Below, piece by piece: positions 22,635 to 32,704 of a DNA stretch of 64,000 bases. Every line of letters begins with the position of its first letter. Within the stretch, counting starts at the first letter, position 1. Origin of the DNA: DASRDE01 sp035938175 (GTDB lineage Bacteria; Vulcanimicrobiota; Vulcanimicrobiia; Vulcanimicrobiales; Vulcanimicrobiaceae); contig DASZHD010000030.1 in the NCBI GenBank assembly GCA_035938175.1, forward strand, positions 186,001-250,000, read 5' to 3'. The position numbers and the translations under genes are program-made. The notes under the pieces were generated by a model. The model worked only from the letters and a program-made list of their open reading frames with translations, made no database searches and was not told the DNA's origin.

Positions 22635-23201
22635 ATGGCCCGTTTCGAGGCCGCGCATTCGCTGCACGGCGAAACCGAACACGGCGAAGGCCGCGCGCCG
22701 GGGCGGGCGTTGGTGGGTGTCGTCACGGCAGTCATCGCGGTTTTAGCGGCGCTCGCGACGCTGTTTGCCAACCACAGCTCGGTAACGGCGCTCGCCGGCA
22801 AAAACGAGGCGATTCTGTATCAATCGCAGGCCTCCGATCAGTACGGCTATTACGAATCTCAGCGGATCCGCGCACAGGTGGATCAGGCCATGCTCGATGC
22901 GGGAATTGCCACTGCAATCGGCCGCGCTACGATTCACGCGCGGTTGACGCGCGAGAATGCCAGAACGGACGTCATACTGACCAAAGCGCAGCAGTTGGAA
23001 GAACACGCCCGCGAGCGCTTCGAAGGATCTGAAAAGATTATGGCCTCGTACGAACGGTACGAAGTCGCGGCCGTACTCTTCCAAATCTCGATCGTGCTCG
23101 TTTCGATGACGGCGCTCACCCAGCGGGGTCTGCTGCTGCTGGGAGGGGGCGCCGTAACGATCGCCGGTCTCGGGTTTTTGATCGCCGGCTTCGTTGCCTG
23201 A
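22635..23201 (+). CDS. DUF4337 membrane protein
   Basis: A 188-residue protein with one N-terminal TM helix (ALVGVVTAVIAVLAALATLF) and two C-terminal ones. Between them lies a charged helical region with NEAILYQSQASDQYGYYES, the hallmark of DUF4337. ATG 22635 has GGGAG 8 nt upstream. Function unknown for the family. It is divergent from the HiPIP gene, with about 90 bp between starts. Confidence 0.8.
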   Translation: MARFEAAHSLHGETEHGEGRAPGRALVGVVTAVIAVLAALATLFANHSSVTALAGKNEAILYQSQASDQYGYYESQRIRAQVDQAMLDAGIATAIGRATIHARLTRENARTDVILTKAQQLEEHARERFEGSEKIMASYERYEVAAVLFQISIVLVSMTALTQRGLLLLGGGAVTIAGLGFLIAGFVA

Positions 23202-23204
23202 ACG

Positions 23205-23507
23205 CTATTTTATCAGAACGACGTTTTTGAACGTGCGCTTCGGCCCCTTGAACTCGGTCTGAAACGTTCCGGACACCGTCGCCTGCTCGCCGTCTTTGTG
23301 CGACGCATTGGTCTGGTCGATAACGACGATGCATGCCGTGTCGCACAGCTGAAAGCCCGTAACTTTTTTGAACAGCGTCTTGCTGACCTGGAGATGCGAC
23401 ACCGTTCCGCTGACGGTGACGTCTTTTCCCTCGTACGACGCGGGGTTTTCCAGAATCGCGGACGGCGTTAGGACTGCGGCGGCGAGCAATAGCAGCGCGA
23501 TCTTCAT
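23205..23507 (-). CDS. Small exported OB-fold-like protein
   Basis: A 100-residue protein with a short signal peptide (MKIALLLLAAAVLTPSA). It has a beta-rich domain (PASYEGKDVTVSGTVSHL, VVIDQTNASHKDGEQATVSG) resembling periplasmic OB-fold nucleic-acid-binding-like domains. Two Cys (CDTAC) lie in the middle. It overlaps nothing and sits 22 bp downstream of the RND gene on the same strand, so it could be the last gene of that operon. Function unknown. Confidence 0.65.
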   Translation of the reverse strand: MKIALLLLAAAVLTPSAILENPASYEGKDVTVSGTVSHLQVSKTLFKKVTGFQLCDTACIVVIDQTNASHKDGEQATVSGTFQTEFKGPKRTFKNVVLIK

Positions 23508-23529
23508 GGCATTGACCTTTCCTCGAGAT

Positions 23530-26500
23530 TTATCGAACGGCTTCGACGTTTTGCAGCGGCGGCGGTTCGACGGCGAGCGCGAACGTGTGCTCTTTCGGAG
23601 TCATCGCGACGTAGACGACCGGAACCAGCAAAAGCGTCAACGCCAGCGAGCTCAGCAGACCGCCGACGACGACGACGCCCAGCGCTTGACGCACTTCGGA
23701 CCCCGGCTCCAGCGCGAGAGCGATCGGTAGCATGGCAACGACCATGGAGAACGTCGTCATCATGATCGGACGGAAACGCGTGGCGGCGCTCTGCGAAATC
23801 GCCCGCAGCGGCGACGCGCCGCCGGTGCGCAGGTGATTTGCGTAATCGACGAGCAGGATGCCGTTCTTCGTGACGAGAGCCACCAGCAGCAGCGTGCCGA
23901 TCATCGAGAAAAGATTCAGCGTGAGGTGGGTAAGCGCGAGCGATCCCAGCGCGCCGAACGCCGTAACCGGAATGGCAAACATCATTACGAACGGCGTCTT
24001 GAAACTGTTGTACAGCGCGACCATCAGCAAGTACACCAGCGCAAATGACAGCAAAAGCGCCACGGTGATACCCGAAACGGTGTCGAGAAGGTTCTGCTGG
24101 CTGCCGTTCGGCGCCGGCGTGAGCGTCGCGCCGCTGGGCAGCGGTCCGAGCGTTTTTCGCATCGCGGCCGTTACGCGCGAAAGTTGGTATCCCGGGCTCA
24201 CGTTGGCGCTCACGAAGATGACGTCGTTCCGGTTGATTCGGGTGATCAACGGATCGGTAGGGCGCGACACGAACTGCGCGACGTCCCCGGCGTAGACGAC
24301 GTTTCCGGACGTCGAACGCAGCGGGATATTTGCGAGCGCCCGCAGCGACGTCCGGGCATCGAACGGATAGACCACCTGCACGTCCTGCGAGCCGTACGGC
24401 GAACTGTACCGGGTTGCAATAACGCCGCCGAAGGCCGCGCGCAGGGCGGTTGCCGACGCGCCGATGTCGACGCCGGTGGCGCGCGCCGCATTCCGGTCGA
24501 ATTCGACGTCGACGTTCGGCATCGGCTCGAGCGACGAGACCGATACGTTCGCCGTACCCGGCGTGCGTTTCATCGCGTCGTACACCTTGCGCGCGACTCG
24601 ATCGAGCTGCGCCGTAGGTGCGCCGACCACGTAATTGATCGGCTGCTGCGTTCCGCCCGTTATGCCGGTCGACGGAATCGCTGTGAACGATGCCGTCGGA
24701 ACCAGCGCGCGCGCTTTGGGGAGAAAACCGGCAAGCCAATCGCTGGATGACGCGTGCTTGCCGACCTGGAGAAACACGTGCACTTGGCCGACGAATCCCT
24801 CTTGCACGAATCCGCCGAACTCGGCCTGATAACTGCCGGCGATTGCGGTTTCGCCCTTGACTCGCGGCATGCGATTCACCGCTTGTTCCACGGCCAACAC
24901 ACCGCGCCGCGTGGTAGCCAGTGCCGTGCCGACCGGATACGTCATTTGAATGGTAATCTCGCCGTTGTCGACCGCGGGCAGAAATTCGAAGCCGACGAGA
25001 CCGAGCGGAACCAGAGCAAAGGCGATGAGCACGCTCGCAGCGCTGATGCAAGCGACGGCGCGCGGATGCGAAAGACCCCACGGCAAAACGCGGTCGGTGT
25101 ACACCTTGCGCGCGAGTTCGAACGCATTCGTGAACCCGTCGATTATCCGCCACGGTTTCCAATGCGAAAACATCGACCAGCATCCGGCCATCGCCGGCGT
25201 TATCGTGAAGGAGATGACGAGCGAAGTGATCGTGGCAATCGTCACCACGAACCCGAACTCTTTCATGAACCGGCCGACCGTTCCGGGCAGAAAAGCCAGC
25301 GGCAGGAACACGACCACGTCGACGAGCGTCAGCGTAATCGCCGCGAGGGCAATCTCGCCGCGTCCGTTGACCGCCGCATTTTTCGCATCTTCGCCGGCGT
25401 CGCGGTGCCGTTCGATATTTTCCAAGACGACCGTCGAGTCGTCCACCAAAATCCCGATCACCAGCGTCATTGCAGCCAGCGAAACGGTATCGAGCGTGAA
25501 GTTCAATACGCGCATCGTAGCGAGCGCAACGAAGAGTGAGGTTGGTATTGCCACGCACACGACGACCGCGTTGCGCCAGGACCGCAGAAAGAACAGCATG
25601 ACGATCGCCGTCAAAAAAATGGCCTCGATCAGCGCGCGCCACACCTCGCCGATTTGCTCTTTCGTATAATCCGCTTGAACGTTGACGACGTTGAAGTCCA
25701 GGTCGGGAAACCGGTTGCGAAAGGCGGGCAGCGAGGCCAGTACGGCGCGCGATACGCTGACTTCGCTCGACCCGCTGGCCTTTCGTACGTCCAGAATGAT
25801 CGCCGGATCGCCGCGCCGGTATGCGAAGACGCGCTGCGTCTCGTAGCCGTACGAAGCCGATGCCACGTCGCGCACCTGCAGTGCGCGCGGTGCCGTGCTC
25901 CACTGATCGATTCCCGGCGGAGGTGAGAGCGCGGAACCCAGCAGCAGATTGGCAACTGAATCAGGGGTCTGAATGTCGCCGCGAATGTCGAGCGCCGTTT
26001 CGCGCTGCTGCGACGTGGCGATGCCGCCCGGTGCGCGTACGTTGTTATTCGAGACTGCGTTGATGACGTCGTTCAGGGTCGCTCCGGAGGCTTGCAGGCG
26101 CATCGGATCCACGGCGACTTCGATCGACGGCGTGACGTCGCCGGACGTCTGCACGAACGACACGCCGGGCAGCTGTTCCATTTGCGGAACGATCGTGTTG
26201 TCGACCGTATTCGAGAGATCGTGCGGATTCAAGCGCTTCGTCGAAACCGCCAGCTCTACCACCGTTCCTTGACTGGGATCGTACGTATTGATCGTCGGCG
26301 CCTTCAAATCGGGCGGCAGATCCGCCTCGGCCGATTGAAGCCGTCTTTGCACTTCGGTCAGGTCCGCGGTCTTGTCGGATGCCAGATTGAAATAGGCCGA
26401 GACCGTCGCACCGCCTTGTTGAATCGTGGTCTGAATGTGATCCAAGTCCGGCGCGCCGGCGAGCTGATCCTCGATCGGCCTGGCGATCGTATCGCGAATG

Positions 26501-26676
26501 GTGTTCGGCGATGCTCCCGGATACAGCGCGACGATTTGAATAACCGGAAGGTCGACGTTCGGAAACTGTTGCTGCACCAGGCCGGGGTACGATAATAGCC
26601 CGGCGAGCAGCGTGACGAGCACCAGCACCGTTGCAAGCGCGGGGCGCTGAACGAAGAGCGCCGTCAGGCGGTTCAT
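23530..26676 (-). CDS. RND efflux pump permease, HAE1/AcrB-like
   Basis: A 1,048-residue inner-membrane pump of the hydrophobe/amphiphile efflux family, with 12 helices and two large periplasmic loops. The proton-relay Asp pair is visible in helix 4 (IGILVDDSTVVLENIE), and the helix 10-11 signature TKNGILLVDYANHL is present. The N-terminus is standard (LFVQRPALATVLVLV). It takes drugs or lipophilic compounds from the periplasm to an outer-membrane channel. ATG 26676 overlaps the adaptor's TAA by one base, showing coupling. No TolC gene lies next to it; the one at 52981 belongs to another operon. Confidence 0.95.
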   Translation of the reverse strand: MNRLTALFVQRPALATVLVLVTLLAGLLSYPGLVQQQFPNVDLPVIQIVALYPGASPNTIRDTIARPIEDQLAGAPDLDHIQTTIQQGGATVSAYFNLASDKTADLTEVQRRLQSAEADLPPDLKAPTINTYDPSQGTVVELAVSTKRLNPHDLSNTVDNTIVPQMEQLPGVSFVQTSGDVTPSIEVAVDPMRLQASGATLNDVINAVSNNNVRAPGGIATSQQRETALDIRGDIQTPDSVANLLLGSALSPPPGIDQWSTAPRALQVRDVASASYGYETQRVFAYRRGDPAIILDVRKASGSSEVSVSRAVLASLPAFRNRFPDLDFNVVNVQADYTKEQIGEVWRALIEAIFLTAIVMLFFLRSWRNAVVVCVAIPTSLFVALATMRVLNFTLDTVSLAAMTLVIGILVDDSTVVLENIERHRDAGEDAKNAAVNGRGEIALAAITLTLVDVVVFLPLAFLPGTVGRFMKEFGFVVTIATITSLVISFTITPAMAGCWSMFSHWKPWRIIDGFTNAFELARKVYTDRVLPWGLSHPRAVACISAASVLIAFALVPLGLVGFEFLPAVDNGEITIQMTYPVGTALATTRRGVLAVEQAVNRMPRVKGETAIAGSYQAEFGGFVQEGFVGQVHVFLQVGKHASSSDWLAGFLPKARALVPTASFTAIPSTGITGGTQQPINYVVGAPTAQLDRVARKVYDAMKRTPGTANVSVSSLEPMPNVDVEFDRNAARATGVDIGASATALRAAFGGVIATRYSSPYGSQDVQVVYPFDARTSLRALANIPLRSTSGNVVYAGDVAQFVSRPTDPLITRINRNDVIFVSANVSPGYQLSRVTAAMRKTLGPLPSGATLTPAPNGSQQNLLDTVSGITVALLLSFALVYLLMVALYNSFKTPFVMMFAIPVTAFGALGSLALTHLTLNLFSMIGTLLLVALVTKNGILLVDYANHLRTGGASPLRAISQSAATRFRPIMMTTFSMVVAMLPIALALEPGSEVRQALGVVVVGGLLSSLALTLLLVPVVYVAMTPKEHTFALAVEPPPLQNVEAVR

Positions 26677-27914
26677 TATTGCTGCACGACGACGCGCTGA
26701 CCTGGCCTCAGACCGTCAACTATCGATCGCGCGCCGTCTTCGGCAACGTCTTTTACGGTCACCAACTGCGTCGTACCGTCGGAACGCTGCGTCTGCACGG
26801 CATCGTGCGCGGCATCTACGAACGCACGCGTCGGAATCATCGCCCCCGAAACCGGCGGCAGCGCGATCGCCGCCGAAACGACCATTCCCGACTGCAATCT
26901 TTCGTCCGGATTTGGAATGCGCACTTTCACGACGAAATTCGTGCCGCCCGGTGCGGCTTGGCCGAGCACAGCCTCGACGGTACCGTGAAGATTCGCGCGG
27001 TGCAGCGTGCCGACGCTGACCTCAGCCGGCGTGCCGGTGCGAAGCTGAAAGACTTGATCGCTCGACGCGTTGAGCATCGCGTACACCGTGTCGACTTGCT
27101 GCACCGTGAATATCTGTGCGTTTCCGGGATACTGCCCGACGTTGATATTGCGGTTCACGACGATGCCGTCGACGGGCGAGACGATTTGTGCTTTGCGTAT
27201 TTGAACGAGAATCTGTGCCGCTTGCGCACTTGCCGACGCTGCCGCCGCTTGCGCCGAAGTCAAATTCTCACGCTGCAGTCCGGCCGACGCGTCCCCGTTG
27301 ACGCGAACGGCTGCTGCGGCGTTATTCACAGCGGCACGCGCCGACGATACGGCCTGCAGATCCGTCTGGTACTGCGTGGTGTCGTTATCGAGTATTTGCC
27401 TGGAGAGAAAGCCTTGCGCGTTCAGTTGGCGGTCGCGCGCCAGCGTCACGTCATCGAGTGCAAGTTTTTGCTGCGTTTGCGCGAGCTGCGCCTGCGCCGA
27501 AATCAGCTGCGATTTCGCTTGCTCGATGTTCAGCGTGCCCTGATCGCGCGTCTGGGCGATGCGGCTTTCGGCGTCTTCGGCGTTGCGCTGGGCGGACATG
27601 TAGTTGGCTTGCAGATCCGCAACGTCGAGTTGCGCCAACATCTGACCCGCGCGTACGCGATCGCCCTCGTGCACGTAGACCGCGGCCGCGGGTTCTTGGA
27701 GTGCACTGGAAATGGCGACGTTTTGATAGGGCGCGATAAGGCCCGAAAGGGTGAGAACGGGACTGACGCGGCCTTGGACGACCGCGGCGGTACGCACGGC
27801 GGGAGCGGCCGCCGCTTGCGCCGGAGCCGCGCTATGGGCACAGCCTTGCAGCGTGACGCCGTAAGCACACACAATGAGCGACAGCGTCCCGAATACGTGA
27901 CGGCGGTCTCGCAT
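26676..27914 (-). CDS. RND periplasmic adaptor (membrane fusion protein), lipoprotein
   Basis: A 412-residue adaptor linking the RND pump to an outer-membrane channel. The N-terminus ends in a lipobox (TLQGC, Cys25), so it is probably lipid-anchored. It then has a barrel-sandwich hybrid domain (AAVYVHEGDRVRAGQMLAQL), a coiled-coil hairpin of about 120 residues, and VSPVDGIVVNRNINVGQYPG. A C-terminal part with HlyD-like beta barrels follows. It forms a two-gene operon with the permease. Confidence 0.92.
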   Translation of the reverse strand: MRDRRHVFGTLSLIVCAYGVTLQGCAHSAAPAQAAAAPAVRTAAVVQGRVSPVLTLSGLIAPYQNVAISSALQEPAAAVYVHEGDRVRAGQMLAQLDVADLQANYMSAQRNAEDAESRIAQTRDQGTLNIEQAKSQLISAQAQLAQTQQKLALDDVTLARDRQLNAQGFLSRQILDNDTTQYQTDLQAVSSARAAVNNAAAAVRVNGDASAGLQRENLTSAQAAAASASAQAAQILVQIRKAQIVSPVDGIVVNRNINVGQYPGNAQIFTVQQVDTVYAMLNASSDQVFQLRTGTPAEVSVGTLHRANLHGTVEAVLGQAAPGGTNFVVKVRIPNPDERLQSGMVVSAAIALPPVSGAMIPTRAFVDAAHDAVQTQRSDGTTQLVTVKDVAEDGARSIVDGLRPGQRVVVQQ

Positions 27915-27993
27915 AAGATGCCCCCGCGAGAACGGTAGGCATTTTACGATACACCAAAGACGGTGTAAAAGGTAGTGCGCTTGGTCGCTCGGT

Positions 27994-30900
27994 CTACCAG
28001 TAAGCGGTCAATGCCGCAATGGCGGCTTGCGCCTGAGGGCGCAGTTGCTCGTACGTCGCGTATTCCGCCGCAGTCGGCGCTGCATACGCCATGTCGAGCT
28101 CGTTCATGAGAAATGCGAGATGATCGCGCAAGCGGACTTCATTCAACGAATCGCCCTCACTTGATTGAATTCCCATGGGCACGAGCGATAGCACTAAGCG
28201 GTCGAGCTGCGTTCGGCGCGCCGGCGAAAGCCGCGGACGGTTTGCCAGCGCGGCATCGATGGCGCCGTTCAAGGCATCTAGCGTGCTGTGAATCTGCAGC
28301 GCCAAACTCAGACGCGATTCAAGCGCCTGCGCGGGCGGAGTAACGCGCGGATCGAGTGCCACGCGAAACGATTGCCGCAGCGCCGTCGCGCCGTAGGTGA
28401 GCACCGCGGTGTACGTGCCGGGCACGACGGTGGGTCCGTTCACGCCGTCGTCGATGTCGTCGGTTGTCGGGATATGATAGCCGGTCACTTCCGCAGCGGG
28501 TCCGTAGCGCAGATCCCAAATGAACTCGTTCATCCCCGGATCGATAGTTGTAAGATCGCGCAGCGCGAACGCGAGCTGTCGTACATGGTCCATTTGCGCG
28601 ATCGCCTCGGTCGACGGTTTTTTCTCTTTCGGATTATGTTTGTGCAGCACGAAAGCGCGCACGAGTTTTCCTAGTGCGTCGTAGAACGACAGCGTTACGC
28701 GCGTTCTTCCGTCGTAGCCGTGCGGAACGTTGAAGAACACCGCCGCGCCGTACTGCGGGTTTTGGCCCGACGTGCCGCCGCCGGAGCCGCCGCCATATGC
28801 GTGCGACAGCCACGCCGTTTCCGGTGCGAAGAGCCGCGCGCTTTTCGCGTCTTCTCCGCTTGCGGCAAGCTGCTCGAGCAATGCGAGATTATCGAGGATC
28901 CAAAAGCCGCGGCCGTGCGTCGCAATCGCCACTTGACCTTGGCGCGCGTCGATTGCGATGTCGCGTACCTGCACGCCGGGCAGATTCAGCGCCAGCGATT
29001 GCCATGATGCGCCGCCGTTCAAACTGACGTACACGGAACTGCGCGTTCCGGCGAACACAACGCGCGGGTCTCGCGGATCCTGACGAATTGCGAAGACGTA
29101 CTGATCCGGAGGCAATCCGGCGGTAATCGATTGCCAATGGGCGCCGTAATCGGCCGTCTTGAAAACATATGGTTGGAAGTCGTCCCACTGATAGCGCCAC
29201 GCTGTTAGATATGCAGTTGCGCGATCGCCGGTCGCGGGCTCGATGCATGTGATTTCGGCCCATTGCGGAAGCGCCGGCGGAGTGACGTCGCGCCACGATG
29301 CGCCGGAGTTTGTCGTAACGTGCACGAGCCCGTCCGACGATCCCGCCCACATCGTCGCGCTGTCCAGCGGCGAGACGGCTAAGGCGGAAACGAACGGATA
29401 GGTCTCGGTACCGACTTGATCGAGATCTACGGGACCGCCGCTATTGCCCTGTACGCTTCGATCGTTGCGCGTCAGATCGGGACTGATGACGTTCCACGTT
29501 GCGCCCTCGTCGCCACTCTCGAACACCACTTGCGCGGCAACCAGCAACGGGTGCGGTACTGCGGGAGAAAAGAAGATCGGATGCGACCATCCGAAGCGGT
29601 ATTTCATTTCGGATGCCGGCGCGCCTGATAGGTACTCCGGCCATGGGCTGACGTTTTTGTTTTCTCCGGTCGGCGTATTGAAACGCGACAAGAAACTGAA
29701 ATACCCGCTCCCGAACGTTACCGCGCGATCGTTCGCGTCGGGAGCCACGAACGTGCTCTCGCCCCACGCAACCTGGTGCCACGATCCGAGCGTTAACCCT
29801 TCGCTGGATGCGCTCGGCCCCTCGTACGCGCCTTCGTCCTGTTGCGCACCGTAGACGTGATACGGAAACTGATCGTCCAGTGCAATGTGATAAAACTGCC
29901 CCGTCGGCTGATTGTTTTGCGTGCTCGACGTCTTGCCGCCGTCCACGGATACCCACGCGCCCGCGTCGTCGCCTTCCAGCAGAATGTTGGTGTGGCGCGG
30001 ATTGATCCAGATGATATGATGGTCGCCGCCGCCCGCGGAAAGCGCGCTCCAGGTTTTTCCGCCGTCCACGGTTTTGAACACGCCGTCGACTTGCGGCGCA
30101 TAGGCCACGTTCGTACGCACGGGATCGGCGTAGATCGCCATATAGTAGAAGGCGCGCTGACGCAGTTTCCATTCCGCATTGACGTGTTTCCAGGTCGCGC
30201 CGCCGTTGCTCGATCGAAAGACGCCGCCGTCGTGCGCTTGCACGATTGCGTAGACGACGCGCGAATTGCCGCCCGAAACCGAAACGCCGATTTTTCCGAG
30301 CGGGCCGCGCGCAAAGCCCGGATTGGACGAGATTTTTCTCCAGTGCGCGCCGCCGTCTGTCGTTTTATACAGGCCGCTTCCGGGACCGCCGCTGACGAGC
30401 GTCCAGGGCGTGCGCTGCTCTTGCCACATCGAGACGTACAACACATTGGGATTGTGCGGATCCATCGAGACGCTGTTGGCACCGGTACGGTCGTCTACAA
30501 AAAGAATGCGGCTCCAGGTCTTGCCGCCGTCGGTAGTTTTGAATAAACCGCGCGCGCTGTTCGGTTTGAACGCGTGCCCGAGCGACGCGGCGTACACGAT
30601 GTTGGGATTGCGGGGATCGACGGCGAGCGACGCCGTCGTGTGCGTTTCGCGTAAGCCCGCGTAGTGCCACGTCTTGCCGGCGTCCGTGGACTTGTAGATG
30701 CCTTCGCCCGTTTCAAAATCTTGGCGGATATCGCTCTCACCGGTCCCGGCATATAGTATGCGCGGATTGGAGGGCGCCACAGCCAGTGCGCCGATGCTGT
30801 TGGCCGCGCGCGGCAGCTGCCCGTCGCTGATGTTCTCCCAGTTCTGACCGTAGTTGGTACTGCGCCAGATTCCGCCTTGCACCGCACCCATGTAAAAGAG

Positions 30901-31074
30901 ATTCGGAATGGAGGCCACGCCCGCGACGGCAACGACCCGGCCGCCGATGTACGGCCCGATGCTTCGCCACTGGAGTTTCCCGGTGAGCGCCGCAAACGGC
31001 GGCCCGGCCTCCGCTGCACCGGCTGAAGCGGCGGTAAGAAATGCCAGAAATACTGCAGCGAAGATTCGGCTCAT
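27994..31074 (-). CDS. Second large secreted sortilin/VPS10-type beta-propeller protein
   Basis: A 1,026-residue exported protein with a signal peptide (about 1-20, ending SAGAAEA). Many Asp-box repeats follow (STDAGKTWHY, TTDGGKTWSR, TVDGGKTWSA, VSLNGGASWQS), arranged as in the protein at 15502. The C-terminal segment GMNEFIWDLRYGPAAE matches the FlgD-like region of that paralogue. It is probably a cell-surface or secreted propeller; no enzyme activity can be claimed. It stands about 80 bp upstream of the RND adaptor and may be transcribed separately. Confidence 0.85.
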   Translation of the reverse strand: MSRIFAAVFLAFLTAASAGAAEAGPPFAALTGKLQWRSIGPYIGGRVVAVAGVASIPNLFYMGAVQGGIWRSTNYGQNWENISDGQLPRAANSIGALAVAPSNPRILYAGTGESDIRQDFETGEGIYKSTDAGKTWHYAGLRETHTTASLAVDPRNPNIVYAASLGHAFKPNSARGLFKTTDGGKTWSRILFVDDRTGANSVSMDPHNPNVLYVSMWQEQRTPWTLVSGGPGSGLYKTTDGGAHWRKISSNPGFARGPLGKIGVSVSGGNSRVVYAIVQAHDGGVFRSSNGGATWKHVNAEWKLRQRAFYYMAIYADPVRTNVAYAPQVDGVFKTVDGGKTWSALSAGGGDHHIIWINPRHTNILLEGDDAGAWVSVDGGKTSSTQNNQPTGQFYHIALDDQFPYHVYGAQQDEGAYEGPSASSEGLTLGSWHQVAWGESTFVAPDANDRAVTFGSGYFSFLSRFNTPTGENKNVSPWPEYLSGAPASEMKYRFGWSHPIFFSPAVPHPLLVAAQVVFESGDEGATWNVISPDLTRNDRSVQGNSGGPVDLDQVGTETYPFVSALAVSPLDSATMWAGSSDGLVHVTTNSGASWRDVTPPALPQWAEITCIEPATGDRATAYLTAWRYQWDDFQPYVFKTADYGAHWQSITAGLPPDQYVFAIRQDPRDPRVVFAGTRSSVYVSLNGGASWQSLALNLPGVQVRDIAIDARQGQVAIATHGRGFWILDNLALLEQLAASGEDAKSARLFAPETAWLSHAYGGGSGGGTSGQNPQYGAAVFFNVPHGYDGRTRVTLSFYDALGKLVRAFVLHKHNPKEKKPSTEAIAQMDHVRQLAFALRDLTTIDPGMNEFIWDLRYGPAAEVTGYHIPTTDDIDDGVNGPTVVPGTYTAVLTYGATALRQSFRVALDPRVTPPAQALESRLSLALQIHSTLDALNGAIDAALANRPRLSPARRTQLDRLVLSLVPMGIQSSEGDSLNEVRLRDHLAFLMNELDMAYAAPTAAEYATYEQLRPQAQAAIAALTAYW

Positions 31075-31137
31075 CCGGTCCTTTTTTGAGGCGCAGTCGC
31101 GGCATCCCTTACCGCTGTACGCGGGGCGCGTGCGGAC

Positions 31138-31143
31138 GTATAA
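31138..31143 (+). promoter_or_regulatory. Probable -10 box for the DUF1059 gene
   Basis: A perfect TATAAT about 27 bp before the start codon, in the 95-bp gap after the divergent propeller gene. The -35 region is not clear, so the call rests on the -10 box and its spacing. Confidence 0.4.
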
Positions 31144-31169
31144 TAAGTTACCTTCGCAAAGGAGAGCAC

Positions 31170-31364
31170 ATGGCTCGCAAAATGATCGATTGCCGCGATT
31201 TTCCGAGCGACAGTAAATGCACCATAGCGATTGCCGCGGATACGGAAGACGAAGTCTTGGACGTCGCCGTCATGCACGCGGTCGCAAAACACGGACACGA
31301 AAATACGCCCGAGCTGCGTGAAGGCATTCGAGACTCCATAAAAGAGACGGTAAGCGCAGTTTAG
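31170..31364 (+). CDS. DUF1059 small protein
   Basis: A 64-residue protein matching the DUF1059 pattern (MARKMIDCRDFPSDSKCT, ADTEDEVLDVAVMHAVAKHG). AAAGGAG lies 8 nt before ATG 31170 and decides the start. Function of the family is unknown. It ends convergently with the DnaJ-domain gene, with 4 bp overlap. Confidence 0.85.
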   Translation: MARKMIDCRDFPSDSKCTIAIAADTEDEVLDVAVMHAVAKHGHENTPELREGIRDSIKETVSAV

Positions 31365-32038
31365 TTTACGCCGAAGATTTCGGCGTCGGCTAGGAGCAGC
31401 GCTACGGTGTCGGAGCGTTCGAATCGCTGCGACGCCGTCAAGGCGGTCTTTGCCTCGTCCAAAAGCCGCCGCTGCAGATACGCTAAACCGTGCCGCCGCA
31501 AGAGCTCGGCGTTTTCCGCGCGCGGCGTTTCGCCGCCGCAGACGGCCGCCAGCACCGAACGCAGCGTGTAGGCCAGACCCGAACGTACGCTCCACGGGCC
31601 GAAGGCGATGGAGTACAGCAACGTTTGTACCGCCAGAGTGCCGCGGCAGCCGCTGCACAGCACACCGGCTTCACTTTTCAATTGCGTGCTGATAAAGAAC
31701 GATCGCACGCGGAAAAACACGGCGTATCGAAGGCGTGCGTCGATCAGCCCGCAGCGATCGCACGAGTACAGATACCAAGTCGACTGCGTCGCATCGTCAG
31801 CATCGTCGTACAGCCCTTCCGCGACCGTCACCGAGTCGTACTGCTGCCTGCGTCGACCGTCGCTCAATACGGCGTACGCGTCGTTGAGCGCTTCGGTAAG
31901 GCTCTGCGCGTCGGCGGCGGCGTTTACGTCAGGGTGATATCTCAGAACGGCAGCGCGATACGCGGCCTTTATTTCTTCGGGCGTAGCGCTCGATGAAACG
32001 CCGAGAATATCGTAGTAAGTAAAGCCGACCGATTTCAT
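31361..32038 (-). CDS. DnaJ-domain protein with zinc-ribbon-like insert
   Basis: A 225-residue protein. A J-domain occupies about residues 7-65 (YDILGVSSSATPEEIKAAYR, HPD in RYHPDVN, LNDAYAVLSD). After it come two CxxC pairs (CDRCG and CSGCRG), about 40 residues apart, which could bind one zinc. The C-terminal half is helical and unassigned. It should stimulate DnaK but lacks the Gly-rich and substrate-binding domains of a full DnaJ, so it is a specialised co-chaperone. Confidence 0.8.
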   Translation of the reverse strand: MKSVGFTYYDILGVSSSATPEEIKAAYRAAVLRYHPDVNAAADAQSLTEALNDAYAVLSDGRRRQQYDSVTVAEGLYDDADDATQSTWYLYSCDRCGLIDARLRYAVFFRVRSFFISTQLKSEAGVLCSGCRGTLAVQTLLYSIAFGPWSVRSGLAYTLRSVLAAVCGGETPRAENAELLRRHGLAYLQRRLLDEAKTALTASQRFERSDTVALLLADAEIFGVN

Positions 32039-32170
32039 GGACCAATCCTCGAACGGCCTAGTAGCAACTGGCTAAAGATTCGAGGATGCCGGAGCAACCT
32101 CCGCACTCATTCCGAGTAGGACTTTTGATTCACTACTCACCATGCCTGGGGGCGAATGCGCGAGACGTCT

Positions 32171-32611
32171 CTAGTACGGATATACCTGAAATTGGACGCC
32201 GGCGATCTTGCCGTCGCTGTCAAACGCGATGTGTTCGATCACGCGAGCCGTTTTGAACTGGATCCCGAACATATAGCCGATCGCGTACTGAACGGGCTGC
32301 GCTCCGAAATAAAGCCACTTTGAGGGTTTGCCCAAGGCTTCTAGCGTTTTTTCCTCGTCGTCGATCATTTGCTGCGTAAGGCCACGATCGGTACGAACGT
32401 CGAATTGGGTGCGGTCGATCTTGCCCGTCTGGAATCGGAAGAACCATTCCTGGGTCTTTGAAAGAATTTGTGGGTCGGGAGAAGGCAGATTGGCCGGTGT
32501 ATCGTCCGCAGTGGCCGGCGTTGATTGCAGCCCGGGCGGTCGGGCCCGTACCTCGACGAAACGCTCGCCAGGTGCCGCCGTACGTTTGCCTCGAGCGGCA
32601 AGAAATTTTCG
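32171..32611 (-). pseudogene. Start-less reading frame with protein-like C-terminus
   Basis: From ATG 32368 a 65-residue frame runs to the stop at 32171 (LGKPSKWLYFGAQPVQYAIG, FDSDGKIAGVQFQVYPY). The protein-like character continues upstream of that ATG (KTQEWFFRFQTGKIDRTQFD, then a Pro-rich stretch) to a stop at 32612, with no ATG, GTG or TTG. A secreted or lipid-anchored domain with a lost or frame-shifted N-terminus is the simplest reading. The family is not identified. An intact gene using a rare start is the alternative. Confidence 0.4.
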
Positions 32612-32704
32612 CTATAGCGCGTCGTCGCATGTCGATCTTGGGCCGCGTTCTTCGACGTCCAAAGTGAAGGGGCCGACTGGAGCCCTCACCTTTGGAGAAT
32701 CGTC

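Noticed and set aside
23504..25903. 799-residue Arg-rich minus-strand frame
   Set aside because: It is an out-of-frame shadow of the RND permease, rich in Arg and Gly-Arg runs with no domain signature.
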